A DNA stretch of 64,000 bases from Triangularia verruculosa. Taxonomy: Eukaryota > Ascomycota > Sordariomycetes > Sordariales > Podosporaceae. Location: assembly GCA_033296885.1 (NCBI GenBank), contig MU863959.1, positions 1 through 64,000 on the forward strand, written 5' to 3'. The notes beneath the pieces are model-generated. The model saw only the letters and a list, made by a program, of their open reading frames with translations. It was not told where the DNA came from and did no database searches. The translations under genes and the position numbers were made by a program. Positions 31,829 to 43,169 of this stretch are shown here, in pieces. The number at the start of each line of letters is the position of its first letter. The stretch's first letter is position 1.

Positions 31829-32711
31829 CTAGACCGCGACTTTGGCCACAGTAGGAGCTGTGACCTCTTCTACCTGCGACACAACAGCCTTCTCCACTGC
31901 TGCTTTTGTTGCCGCTTCCGCCGCGATGCTCTCCTCGGCTTTCTTGTTCAGCCAGCTCAAATATGTCTGCCATCCGACCGCCACAGTGCCACTAAACATC
32001 GAACGAAACGGCAGTGGCACGAATGCGAAGTTAATCGTCATAACAGCCGGCCACAGTTTCGCCGAGTTCAGGACACTCCGCGGAACTGTTTTGACGAGAC
32101 GCTCCCAAATCTCGGCGGTCGAGGCGCCCGACAACAAAGCCTGCGTCCCGAAGAAGTAGATATTGAACAGTGGCGCAAACACGATCTGATTGACAACGAC
32201 CCTCGCTGTTATTGAAAGCGCTCGCGATGCAAAGTTGAAGTTGTTGGACAGGTAGACGACCCTGCGCAAGCCAATGTTAGCCAGGCAGACCGACAGCCAG
32301 CCCCAGACACTCCGGCCCAACGACTTACCAAAAGTATGACGGCAGCGAGGACGACCCGCCGATGAACAGTGCTCGAGCTGTCCGCCCGAAATCATGGTCC
32401 TCGCCACTGATGGTTTGCGCCGAGATGTCGCCGCAGAGGAAAATAAACAGGGAGGTCAATAACTGTGTCGTTTTTGGGCGTTTATGATGCGCGCGTCCAT
32501 ATGCCTGCGCTGCCCTCGTCAACGGCCCGAGCCTTGTCCATAGAGGGGGAGGTAGGATCTTTGCGGGCGGTGTGATCGGGCCTTGCTGTTGCGCACTCTC
32601 GGTCGGCTTCGCTCCGTTAATTTTGGTGGAGTGCAGTCGTCGTTGTCGCAACTTTTCAAGGTTCTGGATCTGCCTTCGAAGGGCTGTTTTGACTGCGGCG
32701 CACACTGCCAT
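31829..32711 (-). CDS. Mpv17/PMP22-family membrane protein
   Basis: Exons 32711-32329 and 32261-31829 (67-nt intron) give 271 aa. The splice joins SLPSYFW to VVYLSNNFNFASRALSITAR in frame. The N-terminus is basic and Arg-rich (RRQIQNLEKLRQRRLHSTK), as in a mitochondrial presequence, followed by the family pattern: TTQLLTSLFIFLCGDISAQ, QIVFAPLFNIYFFGTQALLSG, KLWPAVMTINFAFVPLPFRSMF and WQTYLSWLNKKAEE. Members are four-helix proteins of inner mitochondrial or peroxisomal membranes (yeast Sym1, mammalian Mpv17/PMP22), thought to form channels. The C-terminal 35-residue Ala/Val/Glu-rich tail is an addition. Intact. Confidence 0.9.
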
Positions 32712-33145
32712 GTCGTGTCGTGGGTTGTTGCTGAGGCGGAAAAGGTCGACCGTTGGACGCGCCGGACTATGGCACTGGAATGGCCTTTTGACGGGAATCT
32801 GGTTGTTTCACAAGTCCAAACGCGATATTTGAGTCAACTGGCAGTTTTGGCAGATGATGTGCTCCCGGCACTCCCGAGCCCTTCTCCCGACGCTGTGTTG
32901 GCGGTCCCGAACTCGGCGCACGGCCAATGGGTCACCCGTGCTTTAACGCGGCTAACAAAGTCATTCAGCTCGTAGCGCATGCTTTGACTGACACAAAGGC
33001 CCGAAGATCATTTCAAGGGTATTTGCTATCAAACATCCTTTGCTTTGTGCATCATCTGATGTGCGGTTATTCGCAAAGCTACTGGAATGCACTCTGGATC
33101 CCTACTTCAAGGCCTTTTCCAGCCCAACTGACAACAACTGGCCAA
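32712..33145. other. Intergenic, promoter side of the Mpv17-like gene
   Basis: 434 bp ahead of the tRNA; no gene recognised. Confidence 0.5.
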
Positions 33146-33250
33146 GCCCGGCTAGCGCAATGGTAGCGCGTAAGACTTCTAACAATTGTCTCTGAATCTT
33201 CAGAGCTGATTGCCATCTTAAGGCTGTGGGTTCGAGTCCCACGTCGGGTG
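33146..33250 (+). tRNA. tRNA-Arg (TCT) with a 33-nt intron
   Basis: Acceptor GCCCGGC pairs with GTCGGGT (two G:T pairs), D-arm GCGC/GCGC, anticodon stem TAAGA/TCTTA around a loop C-T-TCT-A-A with anticodon TCT at 33178-33180, and T-arm GTGGG-TTCGAGT-CCCAC; discriminator G33250. The 33-nt intron (33182-33214) sits after position 37, the canonical place, and can itself fold (CTGAA/TTCAG). The mature tRNA is 72 nt before CCA addition. It decodes AGA (and AGG by wobble). Confidence 0.95.
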
Positions 33251-33254
33251 CATC

Positions 33255-33259
33255 TTTTT
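33255..33259 (+). terminator. Pol III terminator of tRNA-Arg
   Basis: TTTTT beginning five bases after the discriminator base, as expected for RNA polymerase III. Confidence 0.85.
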
Positions 33260-33285
33260 GCGTCTTCTACTCTTTATAACCAGCA

Positions 33286-34803
33286 TCAAGGATATGCGAT
33301 CTTCTTCTCATCAGACAGCTCACTCGCATGCACGCTCCTAGTCTTGCCCTCCCTAGTTTCATCAGCCTCAATCTTGCGCAGGTCAATCGGCCGCTCCGGC
33401 ACCATGAACACCACCGCTGAGGTAGCAGGAATCGTGAACCCGAACATGGCAAATGAGATGATCAGATTGACCATGGGCGGCACCTGAGCAGCACCGATAC
33501 CGAACGATATGCAAGAGCCCACACTCTCAAACGTCCGGACGATGCTCACCGCTAGGGTCAAGGTCTCGATATCATCAAAGAACGCACCGACAATCCAGTA
33601 CACGAACATGTAGTGACTCTCATTCAGGAACCGGAGCATGACCATGCTGGCGAAGCCTCTGCCGAAACCAGGCGAGTCCCAGTCAAGAGTAATCCTCGGG
33701 TTGGAGTCGCCGTACAGCTTCTCGTTCGATACCTGCCAGCCAAAAGAGCCCAGCATGAGCACCACGAACGAAGCCCAGCAGATCTTGGCGAGTGTCGGCC
33801 GGGAGAAGCACTTGAGATCGTAGAACCAACCCCAGAATATGTTGGCGAACGTGGCGGCAATGCCAGCAGTGAGGGAACCAAGAGCGCGAGCACGGACGGA
33901 GAAGTACTTGGTCATGTAGATGCCCAGGTAGGTGGTGTTCCACTGGAATCCGACCAAGATGGGGATGAGGAGGTACATCTGCTTCCTCTTCATCAAGGCC
34001 CAGATCTTCCTCGCTTCTTCCTTCAAGGTCTTGCCCTTTGTTGGGTCTCTTGGGGAGGTGCCATCGCTTCTGATGACCTTTTGGGGAGGGGACAGCAAGA
34101 ACGACAGGGGTAGGCCCAAGCATTGAAGGGCAATGAGGACGAGGTAGGTGCTGTATCCGACCTTGCCTCTTGAGGAAGCATCCTTGCCGGCGTTGAGGGA
34201 CATCTGGATGGAGGAACCGATGAGCTGACCGAGCTCACGGAGACCAAGCCAGATGCCGGTGAATTTGCCACGGTCCTTGATGTCACCGTAGCCGAGGGCG
34301 ATGGCGCCCTCAGAAGCCCAGAGAGCGGAGGCCGCGATGCCGCAGGTTACACCGCCTAAGAGGACGAACCATTCGGTGCCATAGCGATTGTTGACGTAGA
34401 GGGAGGCCGAGTAGGGGGCGTAGCCAAGGGTACCGAGGATAAGGACTTTCTTGACGCCAATCTTGTTGGCGAGGATACCAAAGAGGGGGCAACCGAAAAC
34501 CATGATTCTGGGAGAGGGTTAGCCTTTTCGCAAATCACCAGCACATGTATTGGGGACATACCCGAAGGTGAGAGAGTTGGAGGCATTGACGAGGTAGGGC
34601 TCCTGCTGCCCACCAGCACCAGTGTTGTTCAGGGCGTTCCAGATACCGGGTTGGGTGAAGGAAATGAGACCGACGATGATGACGTTGAAGAGAGGGCTGC
34701 GGTACCACCTCGTGAATCTCGAGACGGACTTGGTGTGCTCACCCTGAGACTCGATCTCGGCCCCATCGTTGATGATCTTCTGGTCCTGCTCGGCGGAGGA
34801 CAT
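33286..34803 (-). CDS. UNC93-like MFS membrane protein
   Basis: Exons 34803-34562 and 34507-33286 (54-nt intron) give 487 aa; the junction reads NSLTFGIMVFGCPLFG. About eleven hydrophobic helices and the fungal UNC93/DUF895 hallmarks are present: SPLFNVIIVGLISFTQPGIW, ALNNTGAGGQ, ASEGAIALGYGDIKDRGKFT, LIPILVGFQWNTTYLGIYMT and MLRFLNESHYMFVYWIVGAF. These are MFS-related transporters or ion-channel regulators of undefined substrate in fungi. The C-terminus is hydrophilic. Intact. It is convergent with the tRNA just downstream (35 bp away) with no sign of interference. Confidence 0.9.
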
Positions 34804-35757
34804 GATAACCGAGATTCTGACTGAGTATTTAGACCCAGGAGAAACAGCTTCTTGGACGGCGGATAATGGGATGCAGATTCACTCAAAACAAGGGAGGAGG
34901 CTCCCGTCTTTATGCATCTTGCCACCTGCAGAACCTGCATACCAATCGTCTTGATCTGGCAGCTCAACTGCAACGGTAGGGGACCATCGTCTCCTGCTAC
35001 CCGGTTTGCTTATCGATAATTTCCTCAATGATGTGGGGGTATATGGGGGGTTATGGGGCCTTCTTGAGCAGGACTGGCATAGCCTGCCATGCAACTTGCC
35101 TTGACAGGATGTCGTGATGAGCTCTGGGGATGGTGAACTCGGTTCCAAGAGGTCGGTAGATGCCCATAAGAATGGCTTTATCGCCGGTAGTATGTCCGGG
35201 ACTAGCTACCGTCCTCCGGTGAGGATGTTGGTGGACGAACGAGATGGGTTGGAGTGGAGTCGTTGGAGAGGACTCGTGCTTACAGGGATGCCGTTGCGCC
35301 ATCGACTTGCGTCTCGATCACTACACTACAGACACCGGTGCTGCTGACACTTTTTTGGATGCGATCACGCAAAGATATCGGAGTTGGTATGGACGGAATC
35401 GTGGAAAAAAACTCCCATGCTATACCTCAAGAGCGGAGCGTGCCGTGAACGGACCCTCAGAAACAAAGCAACCATACCTGGTAACCATATTGTCAGAACG
35501 TTGCCAATGCATCAGCATGAACACCACAGCTTGTTTTAACTCCAGTCTAGAGACATAGATCAAAATGGTATACCGTAATGAGTGACTTATTTTGTGCTAC
35601 GCTACCTGATATTCCCTAGGTGTTGATCAAAGAATGACAAGACATAAAGATATACACACCACCTCATAACATTGAACCATATCTCTGTATGACCTTTTGC
35701 TCACGATCACCGCTGTTGCCACCACGTACCTATTCAGCACCTCACACATGATATGCC
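34804..35757. other. Intergenic, no gene seen
   Basis: 954 bp between the UNC93-like start and the 3' end of the multicopper oxidase gene. No supported ORF, RNA or repeat. Confidence 0.55.
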
Positions 35758-38536
35758 TCAGACACCACTGTCATCCTGAAAGTGATCCGGATGATGCCAA
35801 TCCCAATGATTCATCGGATTAGACTGCCATGCTCTCCAACTCTCACAGCCCTCCTCAATCCTCTCCTTATCCCCACGTCTCCCCAAGATCTCCGGGATCT
35901 TGTCCTTATTCTCAATAATCTGAATCGCCAAGCCCGACGAGGCATGGAACGCGATATGGCAATGCAGGATCCAAATTCTGTCCAACAATTTCCGGTCAGC
36001 AACAACTCACTCGTAAAAGAACAAAAGACATCATACCCCGGGTTATCCGCCTTGAAAGCAATAATCACATATCCCGTCGCCGGCAACAGCACCACATCCC
36101 TCCTCGGCGGGTTGTCGCACTTCAACTTGTCATTCCGACAGTTCAACTTGTCCGGCGTGAACCACCTCCCCTCCCCTTTGTGCCCAATGTCGTCGTCGTC
36201 GTACCAGTTCTTGGCGCTTTGCCGCAGCAGGGCAAAGTCGTGACCGTGGAGGTGCATCGGGTGCGCGGCAGGGAAGAAGATCCTACCGCCTTCCTGCGGG
36301 ATCTTGTCCGGCGCGGTGATGACCATCCACACCCACTGCTCCGACGTGGCGTTGGGGAGGGTGACGACGTCGAGGTAGGGCTTGTCGATGAGCTCGCTGA
36401 TGCGGTCGAGCGCGAGGAGGGTTGGATCGGAGAAGTTGATGCGGAAGGGGGCTTCGTGCATCATCCAGCGGGTCTGTTGTTAAGTGAGGTGGGTTAGCAT
36501 ACCAATGATTAGAAGGGGAAAAGGAAAGGAAAATAACTAACGTATGGCTTGTCATTGGGGATGTACGGGTCTGAAGTGTTCGGACCGCCTGATTCTATCA
36601 TGCCCACGTTGTATATGTACTGAGAGTTGTTTGGCAATGTGGCAGGGTTCTCGATGGTCGGATCTGTTGCGGTTTGTCAGTTACTCGGTCACGGCTGTCT
36701 TGACTGTGAAGAGCTTGCGCATACCGATATTGACAGGGTCGCCCACAGTCCACGGTCTCCATGGCACCAATTTCTCATAAGGCTCATCAGCACACATGGT
36801 GTCAAACAGTGATGGCTCCGAAAGTGGATCTGCCCACCCCCTCACGGGCTCGGTCTTGTTGTATCGAACAATGCCCATCTGCTCGTCTGGACCAAAGGCA
36901 AACTTGGAGCACTTCCGAGCTGGGGTTGCTCGCATCCAGTAGTTCCCGTATCTCTCAGTCTTGTATCCATTTTGATGCCCATGGACCAGGACGTGGTAGC
37001 GCTGGCCTTTGGCGATTTGTTAGCCACAACCAGAAAAAAGAGGACAAGAGCTTTACTTACCGATACCAATCTTGATATTGGTCGTGTTATACGGTTTGAT
37101 CGGGACAAAGTCAGCCTCAATCACCTCCAAGGTGTGGTTGTCAATAGAGAAGACAAAGGTTGTGTCAACGGCAGTGTTGACCAAGATCAGCATGTGCGCC
37201 TGTCCCTCGTCTAGCCAGATGGTGTACTTCTCTGGCTTGGGACCCCAACCAAACTGGCCGGTGCCATTGATCAAGATATTGGTCATTTCTGGGGCGACGC
37301 CAGTCGACATCATGAGAGGCCAGTCCTCAAAGACACTGCGGTGGTTCCAATCAGAAAGAAGCAAAGGGCGGAATGCTTCGTTTTCACCAAACTGAGCAGT
37401 TGACGGCCCGTAGATTGTGATAGGGCCGAGGAGGCCGTCTCCATACTGGAGCGAGTAATGACTGAAGTGCTGTCAGTGATGTCTTTCGGAGAGTAGGAGA
37501 GGGAGAGGCGGTAAGGGGTCTTACCTGTGGTACCAAGCTGATCCGTACTGGAGCGCCCGGAACCTGTAAATGAAGGTCTCGCCCGGTGCGATGGGGCATT
37601 CTGTAATGCCGTTGACACCATCGAACTGGAACGATTCCCACTGGCGGATGCCATGCCAGTGAACCTGGGTCGCGAGTTAGTGGATGGAGTCGGCCGTGAT
37701 AACCAGAGAAATCATACCGAGGTCCCGTTCCATCGGAGATTATTCTTGATGGTCACCTCTGCTCACATTAGCTACCAACGATATGCCAGAAAAGACGAGC
37801 ACCTAATTACCAATGGTGTCACCCCAACATGCCTCTAAGAAGTATGTCAGCGTAGTCCCTCAGGCGTTGAGCAGGTACCCACCGATCCATGGACCAGGAT
37901 ATCTTCGCTGGAAGACCTTGCCATGCTCCATCGTCATTCCATCAGGAGCTATTGGCTGCTCCGAAATGTCAAAGTAAAACTGCGTCTCATCAGCAAACCG
38001 TCTCTTCATAATCTCTCTCTTGAATGAGGTGCACTGACATAGCGAGTCTTGCCCTCAGGCACGAGAGCAGGATTCTCGTAGTCGGTGTCGATATCAATTC
38101 GTTTCCCACTGCCATCTGTAGCTTCAAGCCAGCAGGTTCTGTTCTCCGGCCCGTAGCATGGCTTCCACGCCTTCATGTACGGATAGTGGCAGTTAAGGCC
38201 GCCTTCCTCACCTTCCTGGCCATTCTTGGGCGTGCCAACAATCGGATGCTCTTTGAACATGAAGGATCTCTCTTCGCCGCCCGTACGAAGAGGCACATCT
38301 CGGTAATCATCAGGATGATAGACCATGCCACTCGAGTATTCTTGCACCATGAGTCTGTCGCCGTGACGAAATTGACCGAATTCATCTTTGACAATGGGAA
38401 TAATCTTTGTGATTACGGGCTCAGGGTTGATATGCGGGATGAGAGGCCTCTGAGAGGCTTCGCCATCGTTTGTCGAAGAGAAGGTGAGAAAGTTGAAGAC
38501 CTGGACAATATTGGTCCACACCGAAGAAGTCTTCAT
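35758..38536 (-). CDS. Laccase-like multicopper oxidase
   Basis: Ten exons, 753 aa: 38536-38039, 37979-37883, 37834-37811, 37758-37718, 37664-37525, 37461-37061, 37006-36725, 36663-36542, 36473-36037 and 35977-35758; every junction is in frame. All four copper-ligand motifs are present: VHWHGIRQ, AWYHSHYSLQYGDGL, HPMHLHGHDF and ILHCHIAFHASSGLAI. The third cupredoxin region keeps the Cys-His pair of the type-1 site. Enzymes of this type oxidise phenols with reduction of oxygen to water; ascomycete members act in pigment formation or phenol coupling of polyketides. Exon 3 is a 24-nt micro-exon. The roughly 165-residue N-terminal extension before the first cupredoxin domain (..LVPEGKTRYFYFDISEQPIA) is longer than usual, and the first Met is uncertain (38545 or 38536, or a further upstream exon). 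Confidence 0.9.
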
Positions 38537-38608
38537 GGTGAACACATGCGGCAGGTATCACCAAGTGGTATTAAAGACCATGTCTATTGGACCGAAGGTT
38601 GACGGAAC

Positions 38609-38923
38609 TCATCTCGAGGCTTTGTTATATAACAGCGAGTGCCTAAACATGATCATTGTAAAGATCAGCTGCATCAGGCCGGTTTCCGAATCACTCCCTT
38701 CAGCTCGGTATGGAACGCCAAAAAGTCCATTGCAGGCAGCAGGGAAGCCGAGCCCCTGTTTGGGCAGTACGTCAGCCGTCTTGTAGCTAGACTTCATGTA
38801 CATGCAAACCTTGTCCTCGGTCGGCAAATCGTTACGAGTGTGTCGGTCGAAACTACATGATGCCAATGCGGTGGTCGCGAGGATCGCCAGTAGAGCTAGT
38901 GATTTATTGATGCAGCTAGCCAT
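38609..38923 (-). CDS. Possible small secreted protein or upstream exon of the oxidase
   Basis: 104 codons from ATG 38921-38923. MASCINKSLALLAILATTALASC is a convincing signal peptide; the rest (four further Cys or fewer, no repeat) is unrecognised. It could be an independent small secreted protein, or its signal-peptide part could be the true first exon of the multicopper oxidase 70 bp downstream, whose own N-terminus is a poorer signal. The splice cannot be fixed from sequence alone. Confidence 0.35.
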   Translation of the reverse strand: MASCINKSLALLAILATTALASCSFDRHTRNDLPTEDKVCMYMKSSYKTADVLPKQGLGFPAACNGLFGVPYRAEGSDSETGLMQLIFTMIMFRHSLLYNKASR

Positions 38924-39301
38924 GGAGACGGCGTGTCGTTGAAATTGAGTGCTGTCCCTATCGTCATTGGCTGCGGCACAGTCCCGTCGGTGAATAGGGG
39001 GCCACGGGCTGGGCGGGCCGTGGCCTGAGCAGTTCCGTGCAACCATCACCAAGCTCACGTCTGAATGGATCGGCGGGGCTGATGCGGTAGCAAGCATGCT
39101 TATCCCCGAATATGGACATTGTGGCTGACTGAGCGGAACGAGTGTAACCAGGATGTCAAAGACACGAGTATGCAATGGCATGATGCACACGCCGCCCACC
39201 ACACTTAGCAGCGCCATCGCAATATGATAGGTCAGAGTTGGTGGTGAGCAGGCGGGGTATTCTAAAACATACATGGCGGTTATCTCGGTAGCGTCGGGTT
39301 C
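38924..39301. other. Intergenic, no gene seen
   Basis: 378 bp between the signal-peptide ORF and the O-methyltransferase 3' end. Confidence 0.5.
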
Positions 39302-40270
39302 CTAAGCCTCGATACCATAGCATTCCGTGATTTCCATTGCATCCTCCTGCCCAGAAGGTTCCCAACTGCTGATGGACCGATTACGATACTGCAAGTTTGG
39401 GTTGCCTTTTCCTTCTGCCCCCTTGTCCATCTCACGCTTCTTTTCCACACTTGACCGCACCCACTCTAGATATCGTGGATTCCCCGGTACCACCATGTTG
39501 TCGGCAACGATCAGGGTCCCCGGCCCTACAACACCGAGCCGCTCGCACAACTTGAGATCATCAGTGTAGGCGGGCTTGTGGTGGTCAAAGAAGACCATAT
39601 CGGCCTGACTAATGAGCCCTTCGTCGTACAGCCGCTGCGTGCCTTCAGCACCAGTCCCGACCACAACCCTGACAGTGTCTCTCAGACCAGCAAGGTCGAT
39701 AAGACTTGTTGATACAGCGGCAAAGAGGGGGCTCTTCTCCACACTGTAGTACTGCTTGCCCCCAGCCTTTTTCATGGCGTTGCCGAACATGATGGCCGAA
39801 TACCCGATATAGCCGCCCAACTCCAGGACCACTGCAGGCTTGTGTTTGGTGATGATGTCGCAGACGATGGCACCCTTCATCAGGCCCACATTGATTAGAC
39901 CTCTGACTGATCGGGCAAAATCGTCGATCGCCTGAAGGACCTTCTCTGGATCACCACGCAACTGCTCAAGGTCTGGACGAGCGTAGATGTACTCCAAGAG
40001 GGCGACTTCACGCCCATCACCGAACTAATTGGAGCCGCATCAGTACCGGGACATCAGAGCGAAGGAATGGCCAAGTCATGCCAGGATCACGGGAACAGGA
40101 AACCGTCCGGGCCTCCTGAAGGACGCCACGGCGCAAAAATCGACTGTGAGAAGGGGGCACGGGGCGTGAGTACTCACAAACTTGCCATCCACTTCCCATG
40201 ACAGATAGACGGCGTCGGGGTTTAACGTGGTGTGTTCCACAGAAACGGGGGCTGGTCCCATGACGGTCAT
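39302..40270 (-). CDS. Catechol-type O-methyltransferase
   Basis: Exons 40270-40178 and 40024-39302 (153-nt intron) give 271 aa. The junction joins WEVDGKF to FGDGREVALLEYIYARPDLE. Class I SAM-dependent methyltransferase of the COMT family: GLMKGAIVCDIITKHKPAVV, motif I VLELGGYIGYSAIMFGNA, acidic YYSVEKSP, DMVFFDHHKPAYTDDLKL and LIVADNMVVPGNPRYLEWV, the last two supplying the metal ligands (D..DN) of catechol methyltransferases. It likely methylates a vicinal diol on an aromatic ring. It lies upstream of the multicopper oxidase on the same strand, so both may serve the same aromatic metabolite. Intact. Confidence 0.92.
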
Positions 40271-40711
40271 TGTACCGAGTTTGAAGTTACAGGTGCGATC
40301 GTGGTGTGCTGTTGACTGATGTGTCTCGTAGAGGTAAATCGGCGACTGGTCTCAATCTAGAACGTCGCTTTTGTAGGAGGGGATCCAGGTATCGAAATGG
40401 GGATGCATTGCATTGATACGCAAGGGAGTGACAAGAGCGGAAATGGCGTCAGCTCGACAGCAGCTGAGTCAAACAGCTGTGCTCGCTCGCAGCAATAAGT
40501 CGCTACCTGCATGTTTGTGTCGGTTCCAAGGTGATTGGCGGCCTACGCAGATCGGCATGGGGCGTCTGACTGGACGGTGGAGATGCCGGCGCTACATTGC
40601 AGAAATGAGGTCGGCGACTTCGGTCACTGACCTCATATCGAGATCTGCACAGGGGTTATTAGCCCATCCGATTTGCTGGGTTGCGTTTGCTGAACAGGGA
40701 GATATGGTCAG
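40271..40711. other. Intergenic up to the transposon island
   Basis: 441 bp with the O-methyltransferase promoter. No other feature seen. Confidence 0.5.
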
Positions 40712-40775
40712 CTGTGCGTTGCATTCGAAACGTCGTGTGGCACGAGCGTTTTTTGCCAAGAGATCTGATCCAATC
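40712..40775 (+). repeat. Left arm of the 64-bp inverted repeat
   Basis: Identical, reverse-complemented, to 44592-44655 over all 64 bases, and similar but diverged for about 40 bases further inward (TTTnTATGGC...AAGATACT). It is not AT-biased although the interior is. Confidence 0.97.
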
Positions 40776-40925
40776 CAAACCACCACTGTTTTTGTATGGC
40801 GCGTAAGATACTACCAAATCCACCATCAACAACGCAAGACTGGAACCGTGTTGCCGTTAGGACCCAAAGCCGTGATACCTTTCGTGGTGTTTAGTTTTTA
40901 CGATGCCTGCCTATATCAAAATACA

Positions 40926-41943
40926 GGAAAAAGGCCGCCTTTTATTACTTTTGACCGGCAACGCAAGTAACGAAGAGATTAGGGCCACCTTGGGTCTGAG
41001 TATCCGTCAGATCTAACGATACCGTAAAACCTACTAAATTACGGGTAGTCCTTTTACGACCTTACGAACTACTTCGAACGCGTAGATTTTTATACTGTAC
41101 TTAGTAGAGGTTAGTTACTTTATCGTTTTCTCCCTAGGTAATACTGACGCGTTGTACGAGCTATAGAAAACCTGTTAATTGCTTGCCGAGAAACCTAGCT
41201 TTTACTTCGACGAATTATAATGGTTTCTGGTCCTCGAGTATTACGTGTATATATCGAGATTTACGATTTTGCGTGGGTTTTCGAGAGTTAATTGGTCTAA
41301 TAAAGTAATGGTATATAGGGTAGCGTAAGCTAACGAGACCCTCCGGTTTGATTGGGTTAGGAAAATATTACGGTTTATAGCGGAGATGTTCGTTTTTTAT
41401 AATGAATTAGGGATTAACCGGCGTAACGGTTTATGTTGTACTAGTTGGGTACCTTTTGGTATATAGCTTTGGATAGAGAGTACTTTTATATGTAGTAAAC
41501 GATTCTATATACTCCTTGTTATTAATACTGAAGGGATTATAAGTTTCTTGGTATATTAAGGGTAGTTAAATAGTGATGGATTTATCGATTGGTTGGATAA
41601 GTACTTATTGTTAAAGATGAATAGATTTTCTAATTGTAATAGTATTTTAGTAATGGATAATGTGTTTTAGTACTACGACCCTTGCGTAAAGGACCTTTAT
41701 TTATAGAGGGGAATTTTACTGTAGTATTTATTATTATATTCTTTAGATTTTAATTTTATTAAGGTTTTCTTTAGTAACTTGAAGGTTTATATAAGAAGGT
41801 ATTATTTTACGGAGGGAGGTAATAATCTTATATTTAGTGAATTTGAGGATTTTTTGCGGAGGGGAGTAGCCGAGGTTAGGAGTAAAGCTATTATAATTTG
41901 CGGGTATTATAGGAAGGTAAAGTTGGAATTCGATAATAGTTAA
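40926..41943 (+). pseudogene. Relic Tc1/mariner (DD34D/E-type) transposase
   Basis: Reading through many TAA/TAG stops in one plus-strand frame recovers the family outline: ASNEEIRATLGLSIRQI at the start (HTH), then SRVNWSNKVMVYRVA, NETLRFDWVRKI, a degraded first catalytic motif (VFYNELGINRRNGL where FxDESG is expected), VMDNVF near 41652 for the second Asp, and YSLDFNFIKVFFSNLKVYIR (the PYSPDxNPIExxFSxLK motif) about 34 residues later, ending at TAA 41941-41943. Nearly all changes are C-to-T or G-to-A, the RIP spectrum. Certainly inactive. Confidence 0.85.
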
Positions 41944-43169
41944 ACTTCGTTTAATTATAAGGAGAGGTATATTTTTTAACTTTATTAATTTTTTACTATA
42001 GGAATAATATAGTAATAGTAATTATATCGAAGATTATAGCTCTGGTTAAAGTTTATTGTTGTTATTATAGAATTTTATTTCTTTTTTATTTTCTTTTATC
42101 GGTGGAATCGTTTGCTAAGGTAGGGAAGATCGATTTAGTATATTGTTATTAAAGTCCGTTGTGAAATTAATGTTAAAGGTTAGTTTAATTATTTTAATTT
42201 ATATAGGATTCTTACTAAAACTGTAATTCTTTTTAAGTTTAGGTCTATTTTTTTCTTTATTACTTTTATCTTTGAATATAGTAGTTAACTGTTATTTCTT
42301 TAGGAAGGTTTTAGTGTAGGTTTTTATCTACTTTATTATATCTTCGGTAAGTTCTACTCTTATTAATTTTAAAGTATTAATATAGTATAATTTCGAAAGT
42401 ATAAAGTTCTCTTTAATATAAGTTTTTTTAATTAAACGGAGAGTTTTATAATCGCTCGACCTATAATATTAAACGGTAAAGTTAACGAAGAAGTTATTAA
42501 GTAATTTACGGTTTAATTTATTTTTTAGCGGGGCCGGAGGTAAAGAAGACTTAAGGGAAAACGACGTTAGATTCTTTACCTATTAACTACGGCTTTTATT
42601 AGCTTTATTAGTAGGCCGAGAATCCGGTAGTTTATTATTTAACTACTAGGAGTTTAGACTTATATTCTACCTAAGTCTAGTATTATTATATTAATTAATT
42701 ATAATATTCGGAATTATAATGTTACGGTACGGATCCTTCGATAACCTTTGTTACTTCGGCCGTTTAAGTTACCTACTATTATTTAAAGCCGTATCGAAAT
42801 TCTTATTGTTATTAAGGAAAGTATGTAAAGGATTATTCTTTTTTACTTTCGTTAATAGCTTTACTATTAATAAAAGAGGAGGTTAGTTATATAAAGCTTT
42901 ACCGTTCTGAACTGCGTTTACTTAGGTTATTATTTCCGAAGTAAGGACTTTTAGGTATTCCTTAGACTTCGGGGATTTCTAATAAAAATAAGGGTTTTAG
43001 TTAATTCCTTTAAAGTATAGGTAACTTCGCTTAGTTATATAGGTTTACCGTTTTATAAGTTTATTATAATACTATGCGTAGGAGGTTTATTTGCTTTAAC
43101 GGATAAGTTCTTCGTCGGTAATTATTAAATTCTCGGAAGTAATAAGTATAGTGTTGGTAGGATTATTAT

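Noticed and set aside
40413..40970. 185-aa plus-strand ORF
   Set aside because: It spans the left inverted-repeat arm and the start of the transposon island; not a gene in its own right.
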